From Tipula vernalis (lineage: Eukaryota; Arthropoda; Insecta; Diptera; Tipulidae), in contig OY282560.1 of assembly GCA_958295665.1 (NCBI GenBank), positions 257,800,868-257,864,867 on the forward strand: 64,000 bases of DNA. The letters run 5' to 3'. A program made the position numbers and the translations under genes. The notes under the pieces were generated by a model. That model saw only the letters and a program-made list of their open reading frames with translations, did not search any database and was not told the DNA's origin. Each line of letters opens with the position of its first letter. The stretch's first letter is position 1. Below are positions 32,592 to 43,480 of this stretch, piece by piece.

Positions 32592-33005
32592 CCCTGTGGC
32601 CCTATTCTGGTTATTCGCTGGGAATTTCGAATAGGGAAAAATATTGCAATATTTCCAAACTTCAATAATTCCCAATTTCTATTCCCCAATTCCCAGAAGT
32701 GTATTCTGGCATAATTGGGAATAATTTCCAATGGGAAAAACACTATTTCTAATTTTGCAGCCACCATTATTTAAAAATTTTATTTTATACCTATAAAATA
32801 AAAACTTTACAGATACTACGTTGTAAATAAAATATTCTAATTCCCCCCGAAAAAAAAATAAAAAAATTAGGGAAAAATAAACATCAAAACCTACATAAAA
32901 TTGAATTATTTTTTCCCTACATTCAAAAATTCCAAATCGCCAGAACAACTGTCAAAATTGTTCAATTGTCAATTTCCAGGGAATAAGCCAGAATAGGGCC
33001 ACTGG
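32592..33005. mobile_element. MITE, tggccctattctgg family
   Basis: The left end ctgtggccctattctggtta and the right end taagccagaatagggccact are inverted. The interior has further inverted aattcccaatt-like blocks. It is inserted into the LINE RNase H fragment. Confidence 0.85.
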
Positions 33006-34031
33006 AAGATAAAATGCAGTGAAAAAAGAGGTAGAGATCAAATAGAGACATCTATATTCTAATACGAAAATACCAATTTCGCTAGAAAAACTGCATACTA
33101 TTTCATTTCACGTCGATTTTTGTTTTCGAGAATATGATATGGTATCCCAAATCCAATCCCATAATATAAAAAAAAAACCTTCTAAGGTCAATAAAACAAG
33201 AGTACATGTTACGGCGTTAAAGTTTTATGTTGCGAACCCTCTATATGAACAAAACTTTTTGATGGCACCATTCGTGGAGTTTTTTGACTTTAGAGGGTAT
33301 CTTATCTGCCATTACCAGTACAAATAATATTATTGACACAAATGTTTCACAAGTGTTTTGCTTTTGGCTGTGGTCATCATTTTAGTAATTCTCGTTGGTA
33401 CACTGTCATTGCTTTACAATTTATAATTGTATAATACTTGTTTGTATAATTAATCCAATTTAAATTTATTTGATTTGTTTTGCGGGCTTGACTAAATTTA
33501 CATATACCTAAAGCTGTATTTCTTACCTCAATAATGTCAACATAAAAACAATAATTTAATTAATCCGTTTACAATTAAAACCAAATAATATATACATTTC
33601 CTTTGTTTTATTGAATTTAATAATCAATGTGTTTATGTGTTTTCCACAATTTATTTTATATTTTTTTGTTAAAACATTTGTATGGTTTTACAATTCATTA
33701 AAATAATAAATAGTTTGTTTTATTTTATATAAATTTTTACGTTAAACAGTTTCCGTGAGATAGAATTATAGTGGTTACGATATGGCAGTACATATGGGGG
33801 TTATCTCTTTTGGAACGCCGTAATCCTTGCGAATATTACAAAGAACCGCGTTTGTAGGTAAAAAGTAAACTAAAGACGTAACAAATACAATCCATATTAA
33901 ATTATAAATTAAAAATGTATATCCTAAAAATTACATATTAAGGCGGCTACCGTTTTGATATGGTCACAAGCTCTATATACACGGCAATCTCATAAAGTAT
34001 AACGTATGTTATATTTTATATTTTCTAACAG
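33006..34031. other. AT-rich; no gene recognised
   Basis: It may include the 3' untranslated region or later introns of the minus-strand gene at 34032-34537. No coding signal is supported. Confidence 0.35.
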
Positions 34032-34537
34032 CTAGTTGATTAATCTCAAATCCGTTAAACACTTAAACAATATTTTTAATGAATTTTCAACTAGATTACC
34101 AACAAAAAATACGATGTTTTCACTAAAATTATGACTCGAATTGTCGATGCACGCTTGTAAGCTTAACCAAATTTTACGATTGTGCTCTGTATTATTATGG
34201 CCATTATTGTGTCGTGTGATATTCAGTGTTATAAGATTCAATGAATTTTGTATTGTGTTCAATTCTTTGATTAATTCTAACTCATTGGAAAACTGAATTT
34301 CTTTTATTTGACCTTCACGCTCCGCTACGAATCGTCCTAGAAGAAAACCTAAAATTGATAAAAATAAAGATTTAAATTACAGTTTTAACTTTAAGTCTAT
34401 ATATCTTGTAAATTGGAATAAATAATTGTCGAGGGATTACCAAAAATCATCGTGAAGAATCCAACAGTGAATACAACACTTATACATATACGTTTCGTTA
34501 TGTACTTTCGTATAAGTATTTCATTGCTCGTTCGCAT
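34032..34537 (-). CDS. two-exon gene for a 137-residue type II membrane protein, function unknown
   Basis: Exon 1 is 34537-34441 and exon 2 is 34348-34032 (minus). The intron of 92 bp has donor gtaatc and acceptor attttag and splits a glycine codon; the frame is intact to a TAG. The start has A at -3. The N-terminus is short and basic (RKYITKRIC), followed by about 21 hydrophobic residues (ISVVFTVGFFTMIFGFLLG), predicting a signal anchor with the C-terminus outside or in the Golgi lumen. The ectodomain starts RFVAEREGQIKEIQFSNELE, a helical stretch, and carries N-glycosylation sequons (NIT, NNT, NSS, NFS) and two cysteines. I do not recognise the family. This topology occurs in Golgi glycosyltransferases and type II peptidases, so the two exons could be the start of a longer gene: a GTAATC within exon 2 could be an alternative donor. 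Confidence 0.62.
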
Positions 34538-34782
34538 CGTTGACTGGCAGCTCAAGATGCTATAAAAACACATCAGATAAATAAAACAGAATGTTATTCG
34601 CTAAACCTTTTAGTCCACATTTTCAAATTATAAGTGCAAAGTGGTTTATTTACATACACATCGATCTTTGTAATGGTGCATTATTTTAATCCTCTATTAT
34701 TTATTTACATAAAATCAAATTGTGTTGAAATTTAATTTTTAACTGCAGAAGAAATTTTTAGAGAATTTATCTAAATATGGTT

Positions 34783-35036
34783 CTGGGGGCCTATTCTCGA
34801 ATTTCACATCCATTTTCCACATGTGGACATCTGTCAAAGTTGTCAAAAAATGGTTCGAAAATTGTAATTCGTATATAAAACACATGCGGCATTGACATTT
34901 TCCTATATGGGGAATTTTTCCACATGCTTATACCCATTCGGAAATATTCCCTTAGTACCGAAAAAATTCAATTTTTATGAGTTTTGACAGATGTCCACAT
35001 GTGGAAAATGGGTGTGGAATTCGAGAATAGGCCCCC
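34783..35036. mobile_element. 254-bp MITE with 50-60-bp terminal inverted repeats
   Basis: The ends ggggcctattctcgaa... and ...ttcgagaataggcccc are inverted and the match continues through ccattttccacatgtggaca. It is flanked by TGGTT on both sides (34778-34782, 35037-35041). It lies upstream of the gene at 34032-34537. Confidence 0.9.
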
Positions 35037-35325
35037 TGGTTTTAAACGCACTGAAACGTAATTAGTTGAATAAAAACTAGATTTTATATTTCCTTTTAGT
35101 ATGTAGGGTCTAGCGTCTGCTGTGCACTTACCAATTTAGCTAAGGTACTACGTCTTTATCGACTAAGGTTTATTTGGAAATTTATTTAAAAGAACTGCAG
35201 TGATTGAGTCATATTCAACGTAAATAGGTTAATCCGGAGTTGCACGATATAATACCTAAAATTTCAAACCACGCTATTTTATTTCAAATGGCAACGGCCG
35301 GTTTGTTTAGGTAAAATAAAAATAA

Positions 35326-35460
35326 ATGTTTAATTTAAAAAACAAATTAAAAATAATCAAAGAATTGGAAAATGTTGAAAAACTAGCTATTATAAGTAAA
35401 TACTGCAAGGTTAATGAATCTAGTATACGCGCAGAATTAGACAAAATTCTGACAAAATAA
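35326..35460 (+). pseudogene. pogo/Tigger-type helix-turn-helix fragment
   Basis: A 44-codon frame reads LKNKLKIIKELENVEKLAII and SKYCKVNESSIR, the CENP-B/pogo N-terminal DNA-binding fold (LKxKLxIIKxxE...xxxSxIR). It stops right after this, and no DDE core is found nearby. Confidence 0.55.
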
Positions 35461-36023
35461 TTAGTTATGTTATTCATTCCCAAAACTCTGTCTTCAAAAA
35501 TTACAACCAAAAATAGAAACACTGTTATTGAAAAAAAAAAACATTGAAATTGATAAATAAATCATTACACCTTAAAGGACGATTTAATGGTACAAACAGG
35601 AGCACCCATGGAAAAAGATTTTTAGGTCAGTTGTAGTTCGAGAGTTTTAAGACAATTAAAAAATTATATAAACAATCAAAATGATAAAAGTTCGTTTAAC
35701 GCTTTTGCTTTACGATCATACTTAAGTGCAAGTAGATGCTTTATAACATTAAGAAATTCCTACTCGTTTTCTTAGGGTCTTTTGGCTAACCTGAGATACA
35801 TTTTAACTTGAATTAAGAATTCCAATTTATCGATAATTATCGATAAAACCAAAGCATAATTTATAGATAAATAGGAATCCCTAAATTGAATTTAACTATA
35901 TACGATATATTAAACTCTCATTTCAATGTGGTTAGCAAGATTATTAGAATTTTTATACTGCAACAAACGGTTGCCTCTCATTTTTGATTTAGTGTTGACG
36001 TATTTATTTTTCTATTGTCGATT
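35461..36023. other. no feature recognised
   Basis: AT-rich. It includes a short palindrome atcgataattatcgat at about 35828-35844. Confidence 0.35.
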
Positions 36024-36484
36024 CAAAACCAACAAAAATGTTTATACAAGCCGTCTCGTTCGCTCCTTACACAGATCCTATCAAAAAAACTGTACACTAT
36101 ATTTATTATGAATCTGTTTTATTTGAGGTAAAATCAAACACACTTTTATTATTATGGAATTTATTAATATAAGTATTATGGCACAACTTAATGCTTTCGC
36201 AATCACAACTAGACTACTGAATCTGATCATGAGGTGATCAATATAAACGGCGTACACATAATTGTTGTATACGGTAAACACAAGTTGAATACGACGTTAC
36301 AATATTTATAGGGTGCAGATTAAGAACGAGTACATTACAGAATCTATCACCTATACTTATTTGTTTTGTGTATATATACTTTCTGATTTATTTATATGCA
36401 TCACTAATACTACGCCTTAACGTACTTTTTTATATCTTGAGTGTTTGTACTGTTTGGCTTGTATAAACATTTTTGTTGGTTTTG
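36024..36484. repeat. 29-bp inverted repeat pair 400 bp apart
   Basis: The sequence caaaaccaacaaaaatgttt...acaagcc at 36024-36052 recurs exactly inverted at 36456-36484. It could be the ends of a short element, although the intervening DNA has no known feature. Confidence 0.7.
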
Positions 36485-37319
36485 GTCGATTGTAAAATTT
36501 AAACATGCGATACCTATCGCCCGAAAATAAAACTTGTATTTTTTTTTGGAAAAGATACCTACTACCTGCTACTACCTTTGAGTTTTTTAATTAATGCGAA
36601 ACCTTCGAGAACTCTCACTTTAGAAAGCCTGCTTGTTTGGTTAGCACGCAGATACACATTTAAAAATATAAACTGTTAAGTATATTCATCATATCAAAAA
36701 ATCATAAAAAGTGTATTTCATCACTACCACTACTTATAAACAGTTAACGCACTACTTAACGCAGCATATTCACAACCGTATATACTCTCACTAATACAAG
36801 CACCAGTTGATATATTTTTGCAGCAAATAGTATACAAATGATTGGGCTTTCTACAGAGAGAATTTTCGAAGGTTTTGGTTAATGCTCAAAATTGAGTGGC
36901 CAAAAATTTTAGTACAAAAAAGAAAAAAAATTATAAAATGTCACCTTAACTATGGTTAAATATTTAATCAGTGCAGCATGTTTGGTTAAATTAATCTTAG
37001 TTTAAGCATATTTATTTTAATTGAAAAACCGAGATTGAAAATTAAACTCAAGATAGGAGTTTAATCGGATTAAAGGTCATTGAAATATCGGCTCTTACAG
37101 TCGTAAATAAATAAATTACCAGAATAATAGCGAGCACATAAAAGAGAGATAAAATTCTAGAAAAATACCGGATTTCTTTGTTTATCATTTCTCGATAAAA
37201 ATGATCTCATTTCTCGAAACTATTTTTCCTAACTAGGAAGTTACATCTTGCTTGATCAGTATAGCAGAGTTAGCTTTGTTCAAATCAAGTTGCTACAGTT
37301 CATTCGATCAAATGGAATC
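36485..37319. other. no feature recognised
   Basis: AT-rich with no convincing coding frame or repeat. It may hold the 3' part of the DUF4371-type hAT gene, decayed beyond recognition. Confidence 0.35.
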
Positions 37320-37541
37320 AATTATTTTTTGTACCAAGCTAATCATCAAGCAAATTAAAGTTATGGGCTAACCAACGAAATATAACGCAAGATGATTTAA
37401 ATCACATATTCTTGCTTGGACACCTTTATATTTGCCTTTCATATTTGCTCTATTGTCGTAAGCTTGCCCTTTGCAATTTTGAATGTCAATACAATTTCTT
37501 TCGAGCTCACATAATACTAGTTGAGTAAGAACTTCTCCTCC
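37320..37541 (-). pseudogene. DUF4371/ZMYM1-like hAT transposase, C-terminal-side fragment
   Basis: On the minus strand the frame reads EVLTQLVLCELERNCIDIQN, then GQAYDNRANMKGKYKGVQAR, ICDLN and ALYFV. The GQxYDNxANMxGKxxGVQARI block containing the catalytic-site aspartate is characteristic of DUF4371 hAT transposases. The other half of the same gene lies at 41528-41770. A LINE separates them. Confidence 0.85.
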
Positions 37542-37559
37542 TTACGCCGGAACGGACAG

Positions 37560-38399
37560 GCTGGGCAGTTAAATCATTTGGCCCTTTAAAATCACCGGGA
37601 GGGGACTGCATATACCCCGCCCTTCTACAGCAAGGACTGCAGATTTTGCTGCCTTATCTTACTATACTCTTCAGAGCCAGCTACAGCTTAGAATATGTTC
37701 CAAAATGTTGGAGGGAGATTCGGGTGATTTTTATCCCAAAAGCGGGAAATAGATCCCCAGAGAAGATTAGGTCTTATAGACCTATTAGCCTCACATTATT
37801 TTTACTGAAAACCATGGAGAAAATTCTGGGACTTTGTATCAGACCCAACACTCTCCAAAGATACCCTCTGGACTCTAGGCAGCACGCCTACCAAGCAGGG
37901 AAATCAACAGAAACGGCCCTACACGAGCATACTGAGAAATTTAGACTTCTCGAACATTACTTATGCGGACGACCTAGTCTTGATGGTTAGGGGCAGATTC
38001 GCAAATACAGTAGGGGAAAGGATGCAACAAGCCCTAGAGGTAGTAAATGATTGGCGCACGGAGGTGGGCCTTACGGTAGCCGGGGAAAACTGGCCTCCCG
38101 CCGATAGCCCTGAGGGGGGGGGGGTAATGGCGAATAAGGCCTACTTCACCTGCCATAGAATGATTGGCAAAACGTGGGGACTGAGCCCACAAATGTTGGT
38201 TTGGCTCTACCGGGCCGTCATTAGACCTATGGTCTGTTACGCGGCGTTTGTGTGGTGGCCAAAGACGGAGCAGCATGGTGCACGGAGAATACTGGACAAG
38301 ATCCAGATGTTAATCTGTGTGGGTGCAACTGGAGAAATGAGGACTTTTCCAACAGCTGCCCTTGAGAGAATACTGGGGCTCTCACCACTGCACCTACAC
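37560..38399 (+). pseudogene. LINE reverse transcriptase, left part
   Basis: The frame starts in RT finger motifs: KSFGPFKSPGGD, YVPKCWREIRVIFIPKAG, KIRSYRPISLTLFLLKTMEK and QHAYQAGKSTETALHE. It then jumps, after an internal deletion, directly to the catalytic box YADDLVLMVRG (37958-37990, frame-shifted). Thumb-like sequence follows: MLVWLYRAVIRPMVCYAAFV, ARRILDKIQ and ERILGLSPLHLH. The motif carrying the first catalytic aspartate is deleted, so the enzyme is dead. The reading continues at 40404 in the LINE beyond the hAT insertion. Confidence 0.92.
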
Positions 38400-40395
38400 C
38401 AGCGGTTTCCAAACTTTCTGATACTGCGACCCACTTAAGAAAAAAATAAAAAATTGGCGGCCCCCTTATTAGATAAAACAATAAAATAATATAAGCACAT
38501 TTTCAAGTTGTAAAAAGTAATGTATTCATAGAATACAACTAAACAAAAATTAATACAAATTTAGTATGTATATTTATAGAAAAAAATTTAATGTGATGGA
38601 TGAGCTTGTTTGTTAGCACAAAGTTTCTCAAATCGTGGTTTATTGTTGAAATAGCCACCCGAAGTACTTTTTCCACTATTAAACGATTTCGATATTTCGA
38701 TTTCATGGCTGCTAAAGCAGAAAATTCGGTTTCGCATAAATATGATGTTACGAATGGTAACAGCACTATTATAGCTCTGTCCGACAAAGTAATATAATCT
38801 TTTATTCGTTCCACCCAAAACTGAATTAAAGTTATACTATCAAATTCCTGTTGCAATGAAGTATCGCAAGATATTTCAATCAGTTCAATTGTCAATTCAA
38901 ATGCAGCAAGTTGGTTATTCAAAAATGGATTCTGGATCCATGCAAACTTTGTAAAATCAATATCGTTGAAATAATGTGAAAAATGTTTTAGTAAACTTTG
39001 CAAATGTTCTATAAAAAGATTTTTGTTTGCTTTAATATTGTTTCTGGTACCGGCGTCATTTAAAATTGGAAACAGGTCATATATATCCTTTTCTAAATGG
39101 GATATCCATAGCTCTAATTTTTTAATGAATGCCGTGACATTGTCTTTTTGAATCAGAGCATGCATTTGTGGACCTTGCATTGATTTATTTATGTAAATCG
39201 CTTAATTTTTTAAAAATTTCAACTAAATAAGCTAATAAAGTTATCGTTGCGAAAGGAAGATGCCTCATCTTTGTGATTTTCAGCAAGAAAGATCGCAATT
39301 TCGTCTTTAAGTTCGAACACTCTTTGAATAAATTTTGAACGAGATAGCCAACGTACTTCACAATAGTACAAGAGTGATGTATATTCAGCTCCCATATCTT
39401 CACACAACTTTCCAAATAACCTCGCTTTCAAAGGACTGTTTTTGATATAGTTTACAACTTTTGTAACAATATGAAATATGTTATTAAATTCCTCACTCAT
39501 ATTTTTTGATACAAGAGCTGCTCTATGAAGCATGCAGTGCGTCCATATAAGTTTAGGTGATTTATTTTTAACCAATGCTTGAAGACCTACTTTGCGTCCT
39601 GACATTGCTTGTGCACCATCAGTACAGAGTCCAATGAAATTATCCCATTTTAAATCGTACTCAACAAAAAAATTGTCTATTATATTAAAAATTTCCATAG
39701 ATGTGGCCTTGCCCAAAATAGGTTTGTAAAATAATATACATATCTTCTTTTACATTATTTTCTGTAACATATCGAACATATGCAATTATATGAGCATCTT
39801 TAGCTACATCTGTAGCCTCATCTACTTGTATAGCGAATTTTGAAGTATGCAGTTGATAAACTAGCTGATCGCAAAGATCTTCAGATATATCAGCAATTCT
39901 TATACCAACTGTATTATCAGCGAGCGGTATACTATATTTCGCAACTGCTGTGCATATGATTCTCCAAACATTGTTTCAACCAAATCAATAGCTGCTGGTA
40001 GTACTAGCGTTTCACCTATTGAATGGAGTTTTTTACATTTTGCAATTCTATAGGAAACTTGGTATGATGCAAACAGTGCTTTTGATGGAACAGAAACTGT
40101 TTTTTTAAATGTTTGTTTTCTTTTATTAATCTCTTCTAGTCCTATTTGAAAAAAATCTATGGATTTATCAATATATTCAAAATGCATAGTTTCAAGATGA
40201 CGCCTTAATTTACTTGGTTTCATACTCTCAACAGACAAAACTTTCGTACAAATCACACACATTGGTTTTTCCAATTCGTTTACCAGAACACTCGTGAATC
40301 CTAATGATAAATATGATGAATCATTTTTTAACAGAAATTAAAAACTTCACGACTCGGTTGAAGTTATTACGCGACCCACAGTTTGGAAACCGCTG
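38400..40395 (-). mobile_element. ZBED5-like hAT element, complete with ends and target duplication
   Basis: It is flanked by a perfect 8-bp duplication, acctacac (38392-38399 and 40396-40403), in the middle of the LINE RT. Short terminal inverted repeats read cagcggtttccaaact and agtttggaaaccgctg. It holds one transposase-derived gene on the minus strand. Removing the element rejoins the LINE frame ...PLHLH / IKKVAGSRDLSL. Confidence 0.96.
38539..40274 (-). pseudogene. ZBED5/SCAN-type hAT transposase with frameshifts
   Basis: It starts at ATG 40274 with a BED-like zinc finger remnant (CVICTKVL...SKLRRHLETMH), then ASYQVSYRIAKCKKLHSIGE and VLPAAIDLVETMFGE. The RNase-H-like core has SKFAIQVDEATDVAKD and IGLCTDGAQAMSGR (catalytic-type aspartates), WTHCMLHRAALVSK and YCEVRWLSRSK. 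The C-terminal dimerisation region is LLPFVTSYLCETEFSALAAM, KSKYRNRLIVE. About three frameshifts (near 39900, 39720 and 39230) break an otherwise complete gene of about 570 codons. Proteins of this family also occur as domesticated host genes. This copy is inactive. Confidence 0.94.
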
Positions 40396-40403
40396 ACCTA
40401 CAC

Positions 40404-41450
40404 ATTAAAAAAGTAGCCGGTTCAAGAGATCTGAGCCTAAGAATTATAGCCAAAATTTAAACTGTAAAGCCAGGACACAACAGTATCCTACATAAATTAA
40501 ACTTTTAGGAGGAATTGGTCCAACTATCGGATTTGATGATAAGGACAATAGACTGTCTGAGGAATTTTACTATTAGTTGGCCGGATAGGGCACTGGTAGA
40601 GAATATTATCTCCTCCCTCCCCCGCAATGCTTCTGTATGGTATACGGATGGGTCAAAAACAGACGGGGGTATCAGTGCAGGGATAGTCGGGCCAGACCTA
40701 GAGCTATGCGTACCACTGGGTAGCACCCCACAGTTTTTTAGTAAGAGACCTTTGCTATTGAGCTATGTGTGCTTCAATGTCTCAAAAAGAAATATAAGAA
40801 GACCGAGACCTATATAATCTCGGACAGTCAGGCAGCTCTGCTAGCCTTAGGAGCTTCAGTGTTCAACTCGAAATTGATCCGGAGCTGCTACTGTAATTTA
40901 TTAGAACTGGGTAAAGCAAATAAAGTCACCCTTTTGTGGTCTCTTGGCCACTCCACCATTAGAGGAAATGAGGCAGCAGACCGATGTGCAAAAATGGGAG
41001 CAAGCCGAGATTTCCTGGGTCCCAGTCCTAGTATTGTTTTTTCCAAAACCTATTTGGCAGATGGTATAAGGGACTGGGAGCAGAACTATAGGAAATTAGT
41101 CTGAGAGTCCTTTATTGGGATGAGACAGGCCAATAAATTATTCAGTTATATTGTTATACGTCTGGGAGAGGCCCCGAGGATGGACTGCCAATCCCTAATA
41201 TCCCTTACCTAGTTTTTAACAGGGAACGGCCCTTTTAACGGCCATCTACATAAAATGGGAAGGTCCCTTTCGGACCAGTGCAGATTCTGCGACTGTGGTA
41301 AGGAGACATCGGAACACCTACTATTCACATGCGATGCTATCATCCTAAAAAGATTAAAGTTCCTCAATGCGTACATAATCCAGTGGCCTAACGCCGACCC
41401 ACTGGATACGCATCAGGTAGCGGCGTTTATCTCTAGGGATGCACAATAGG
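40404..41450 (+). pseudogene. LINE C-terminal part: RNase H and zinc knuckle
   Basis: After the hAT insertion the LINE continues with IKKVAGSRDLSLRIIAK, then RNase H (VWYTDGSKTDGGISAGIVG, frameshift, TYIISDSQAALLALGA, and VTLLWSLGHSTIRGNEAADR, including the DGS, SDSQAA and GNEAAD active-site blocks). The C-terminal CCHC-like knuckle is CRFCDCGKETSEHLLFTC. Several frameshifts and stops are present. Confidence 0.92.
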
Positions 41451-41527
41451 CCTCAATGGTCGCAATGCTCTGGGCTACATACACCCACCCTTTTAAAAAA
41501 AAAAAAAAAAAAAAGACCTTCTCCTGT

Positions 41528-41770
41528 TAAAAACAATTTGTTTCGATACCTCATTAGCCAGTAGTACAATAAATTGATTTTGAACGATCTTAGATTTAAT
41601 TTTTTCAAGATGATCTTTCATCGTATCATATTTGGCGAAAAACTCAATTAAACCTAAAAAATTACCGTTTTTCGGACATCCAGTGTTTTTGCTAGTACCT
41701 CTGAAAGCTAAATTTCGCATGGTATAAAACAGAAAAAGGTATAGACGATGAGATATGAAGAAAAACGATG
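41528..41770 (-). pseudogene. DUF4371/ZMYM1-like hAT transposase, N-terminal-side fragment
   Basis: On the minus strand: TMRNLAFRGTS, GNFLGLIEFFAKYDTMKDHL and LANEVSKQIV. The GNFLGLxExxAKYDxxxxxHL block is a hallmark of DUF4371 transposases and normally precedes the part found at 37320-37541 by about 60 to 70 residues, which are missing here. The LINE sits at the junction. Confidence 0.82.
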
Positions 41771-43009
41771 AACAGAAATAGAGGGTGCATCTGAAATGGA
41801 AATCTGCATTTAGCGAAGACACATTTCAAAAAACTACAGCCGATATACATTTTTAACATATTGTTTGATGTCAATTTATATTTAAATTGATTATAATTAT
41901 CGATTTACTAATTCCCAGTTGTCCAATTTCAATTAATTTAATGAAAAAATCGCATTTCGGACGCATCCAGAGTTATTTCTGTATGACGTAATGGATTACA
42001 GTGAAGAAAATCATTTTACTATGTAGCGTAGATAGATAGTTACATACATTTAGTCATATATTTTGCATGTATTGTTAATCAGTTTAAAGTTTAAAGTTGT
42101 TTAACTACTACAAGTTTTTATTAATGAATATGTGAGTTCAGTTTTATGAAAATTTTGTTACATATAAAGAAATTGTGGAAAGATTAAATTTTTTTTATAA
42201 AAAATCAAACAAATTTCTTTAAAAAGTATTTTGTATGGGCCCCTTCGGGGCTCCTTTTTGTAGGAGCCCGTTTGCATCGCACGCTCTGCATCCCGCATAG
42301 ATCCAGCACTGGAAATTGGAAGAGCAGTATGAAAGATTCAACTGTATTAAAGTATTATAACCTAAAAGACATGCATATTTCATATTGTTGTGTTTTCATT
42401 AAAACCAACATAGGTTACCCTAAAAATAAAATAAAATCAATTCCTAACTGCTATCCTTAGCGAGTAATAAAAAATTAAAAAATTGATAAGCAAAATAAAA
42501 TAAAAAATAGAGATAAATAAAAAAACATAAAAATATATTTTGTAATCTATTTCTCTAAAAGATAAAATTAAAATAAAATAAATTCCTTTTGATAGGATAG
42601 GACAAAACAAAATTAATTGAGTTCAAGAAACTCAAGAAAAATTAGGAAAGAGAAAGAGCGGAAAAAACATAAAATAAAACAACATTATGTCAAGAAAAAA
42701 CTAAAATAAATCAGTTGTAAAAGTTAGTTGTAAAAGTTGAGAATAAAGAGTTGAGCAGTTATTAAAAGTGAATAAAAGCCAGTTAGTAAAATAAATCAGT
42801 TATTAAAGATCGGTTAAACTTATTTGAAGAAATCAAATCGTATTAATAAATCAAAATTAAGAAAACTAAAATTCAAATTGTCTTTTCTTAATTAGTTGTG
42901 TACTTTTGAATCAAAAGTTATACAAATATTCACACAGAAAGAAGTGATTGTGCATACATTGTGTTTATCAAATTGTAATTCTATTATAAATAAAAATCAA
43001 GAAAACCAA
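41771..43009. other. no gene recognised
   Basis: AT-rich to the right. At 42239-42270 ggccccttcggggctcc followed by tttttgtaggagccc can form two mutually exclusive hairpins. I cannot say what it belongs to. Confidence 0.35.
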
Positions 43010-43480
43010 TTACTTTCTTTTATAAAGTATAGTAGTAATCATGAAAATTTTGGACCTTGAAATTTTTAGAGATTTATCTGTTTTGAGGTCCCTTGAGTCC
43101 GAAAAAGTGGGTTTCGAAATGGTGTCTGTCTGTTAGTCTGTGTCCTCTCTACAGCCCAGATGGTTTAACCAATCGAACTGAAACATCAGATTTAAGCATT
43201 TTTGATAAATTGGGAGGTCCCAGTGAATTTTACTCCAAATCAGCTACCCGGAAGTGGCCATTCCCTTGGTCCAGAAAATGTATTCAAATATCTTAAAAAG
43301 TATAAGGTTTCCAAAAAACTACTTAATACAAAATGTTTCCAAAAAATAAAAAAAAAGTAAAAATAAAAAAAAAAAATAAAAAATTAATAAAAAAAATTTG
43401 AAAATTTAAATTAAAAAATAAAATTTCTCAAAATTCTTTGTTCGTAAAAGAAGTGTTGGCCACACCTCCATATTTTTTTA
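43010..43480 (+). mobile_element. minisatellite-bearing repeat family, copy 1 (short allele)
   Basis: It shares with 55729-56525 and the inverse of 61855-62797: start ttactttctttta, then catgaaaattttggaccttg, gaggtcccNtgagtccgaaa, the ctgtctgt tract, agcccagatggtttaaccaa, gaagtggccNNtcccttggt, an A-rich tract, and end ttctNtgttcgtNaaagaa...cacacctc. In this copy the 8-bp minisatellite is essentially one unit (43121-43144). No protein function is implied. Confidence 0.88.

Larger units (their letters stand above)
37541..41515 (+). mobile_element. 5'-truncated LINE (RT, RNase H, zinc knuckle) inserted in a DUF4371 hAT gene
   Basis: It ends in a poly-A tract (41495-41514). Short direct repeats flank it: aagaacttctcct on the left (37528-37540) and aagaccttctcct on the right (41513-41525), a likely target duplication with one mismatch. 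It is interrupted by a hAT element at 38400-40395. The RT followed by RNase H points to the I/LOA side of non-LTR elements rather than Jockey. Confidence 0.88.

Noticed and set aside
35307..35522. 71-residue hydrophobic minus-strand frame
   Set aside because: Opposite-strand shadow of the pogo-like helix-turn-helix fragment and AT-rich DNA.
42239..42280. tRNA or structured RNA gene
   Set aside because: GC-rich hairpins (ggccccttcggggctcc) are present but there are no A/B boxes or cloverleaf. Probably part of an unidentified repeat.
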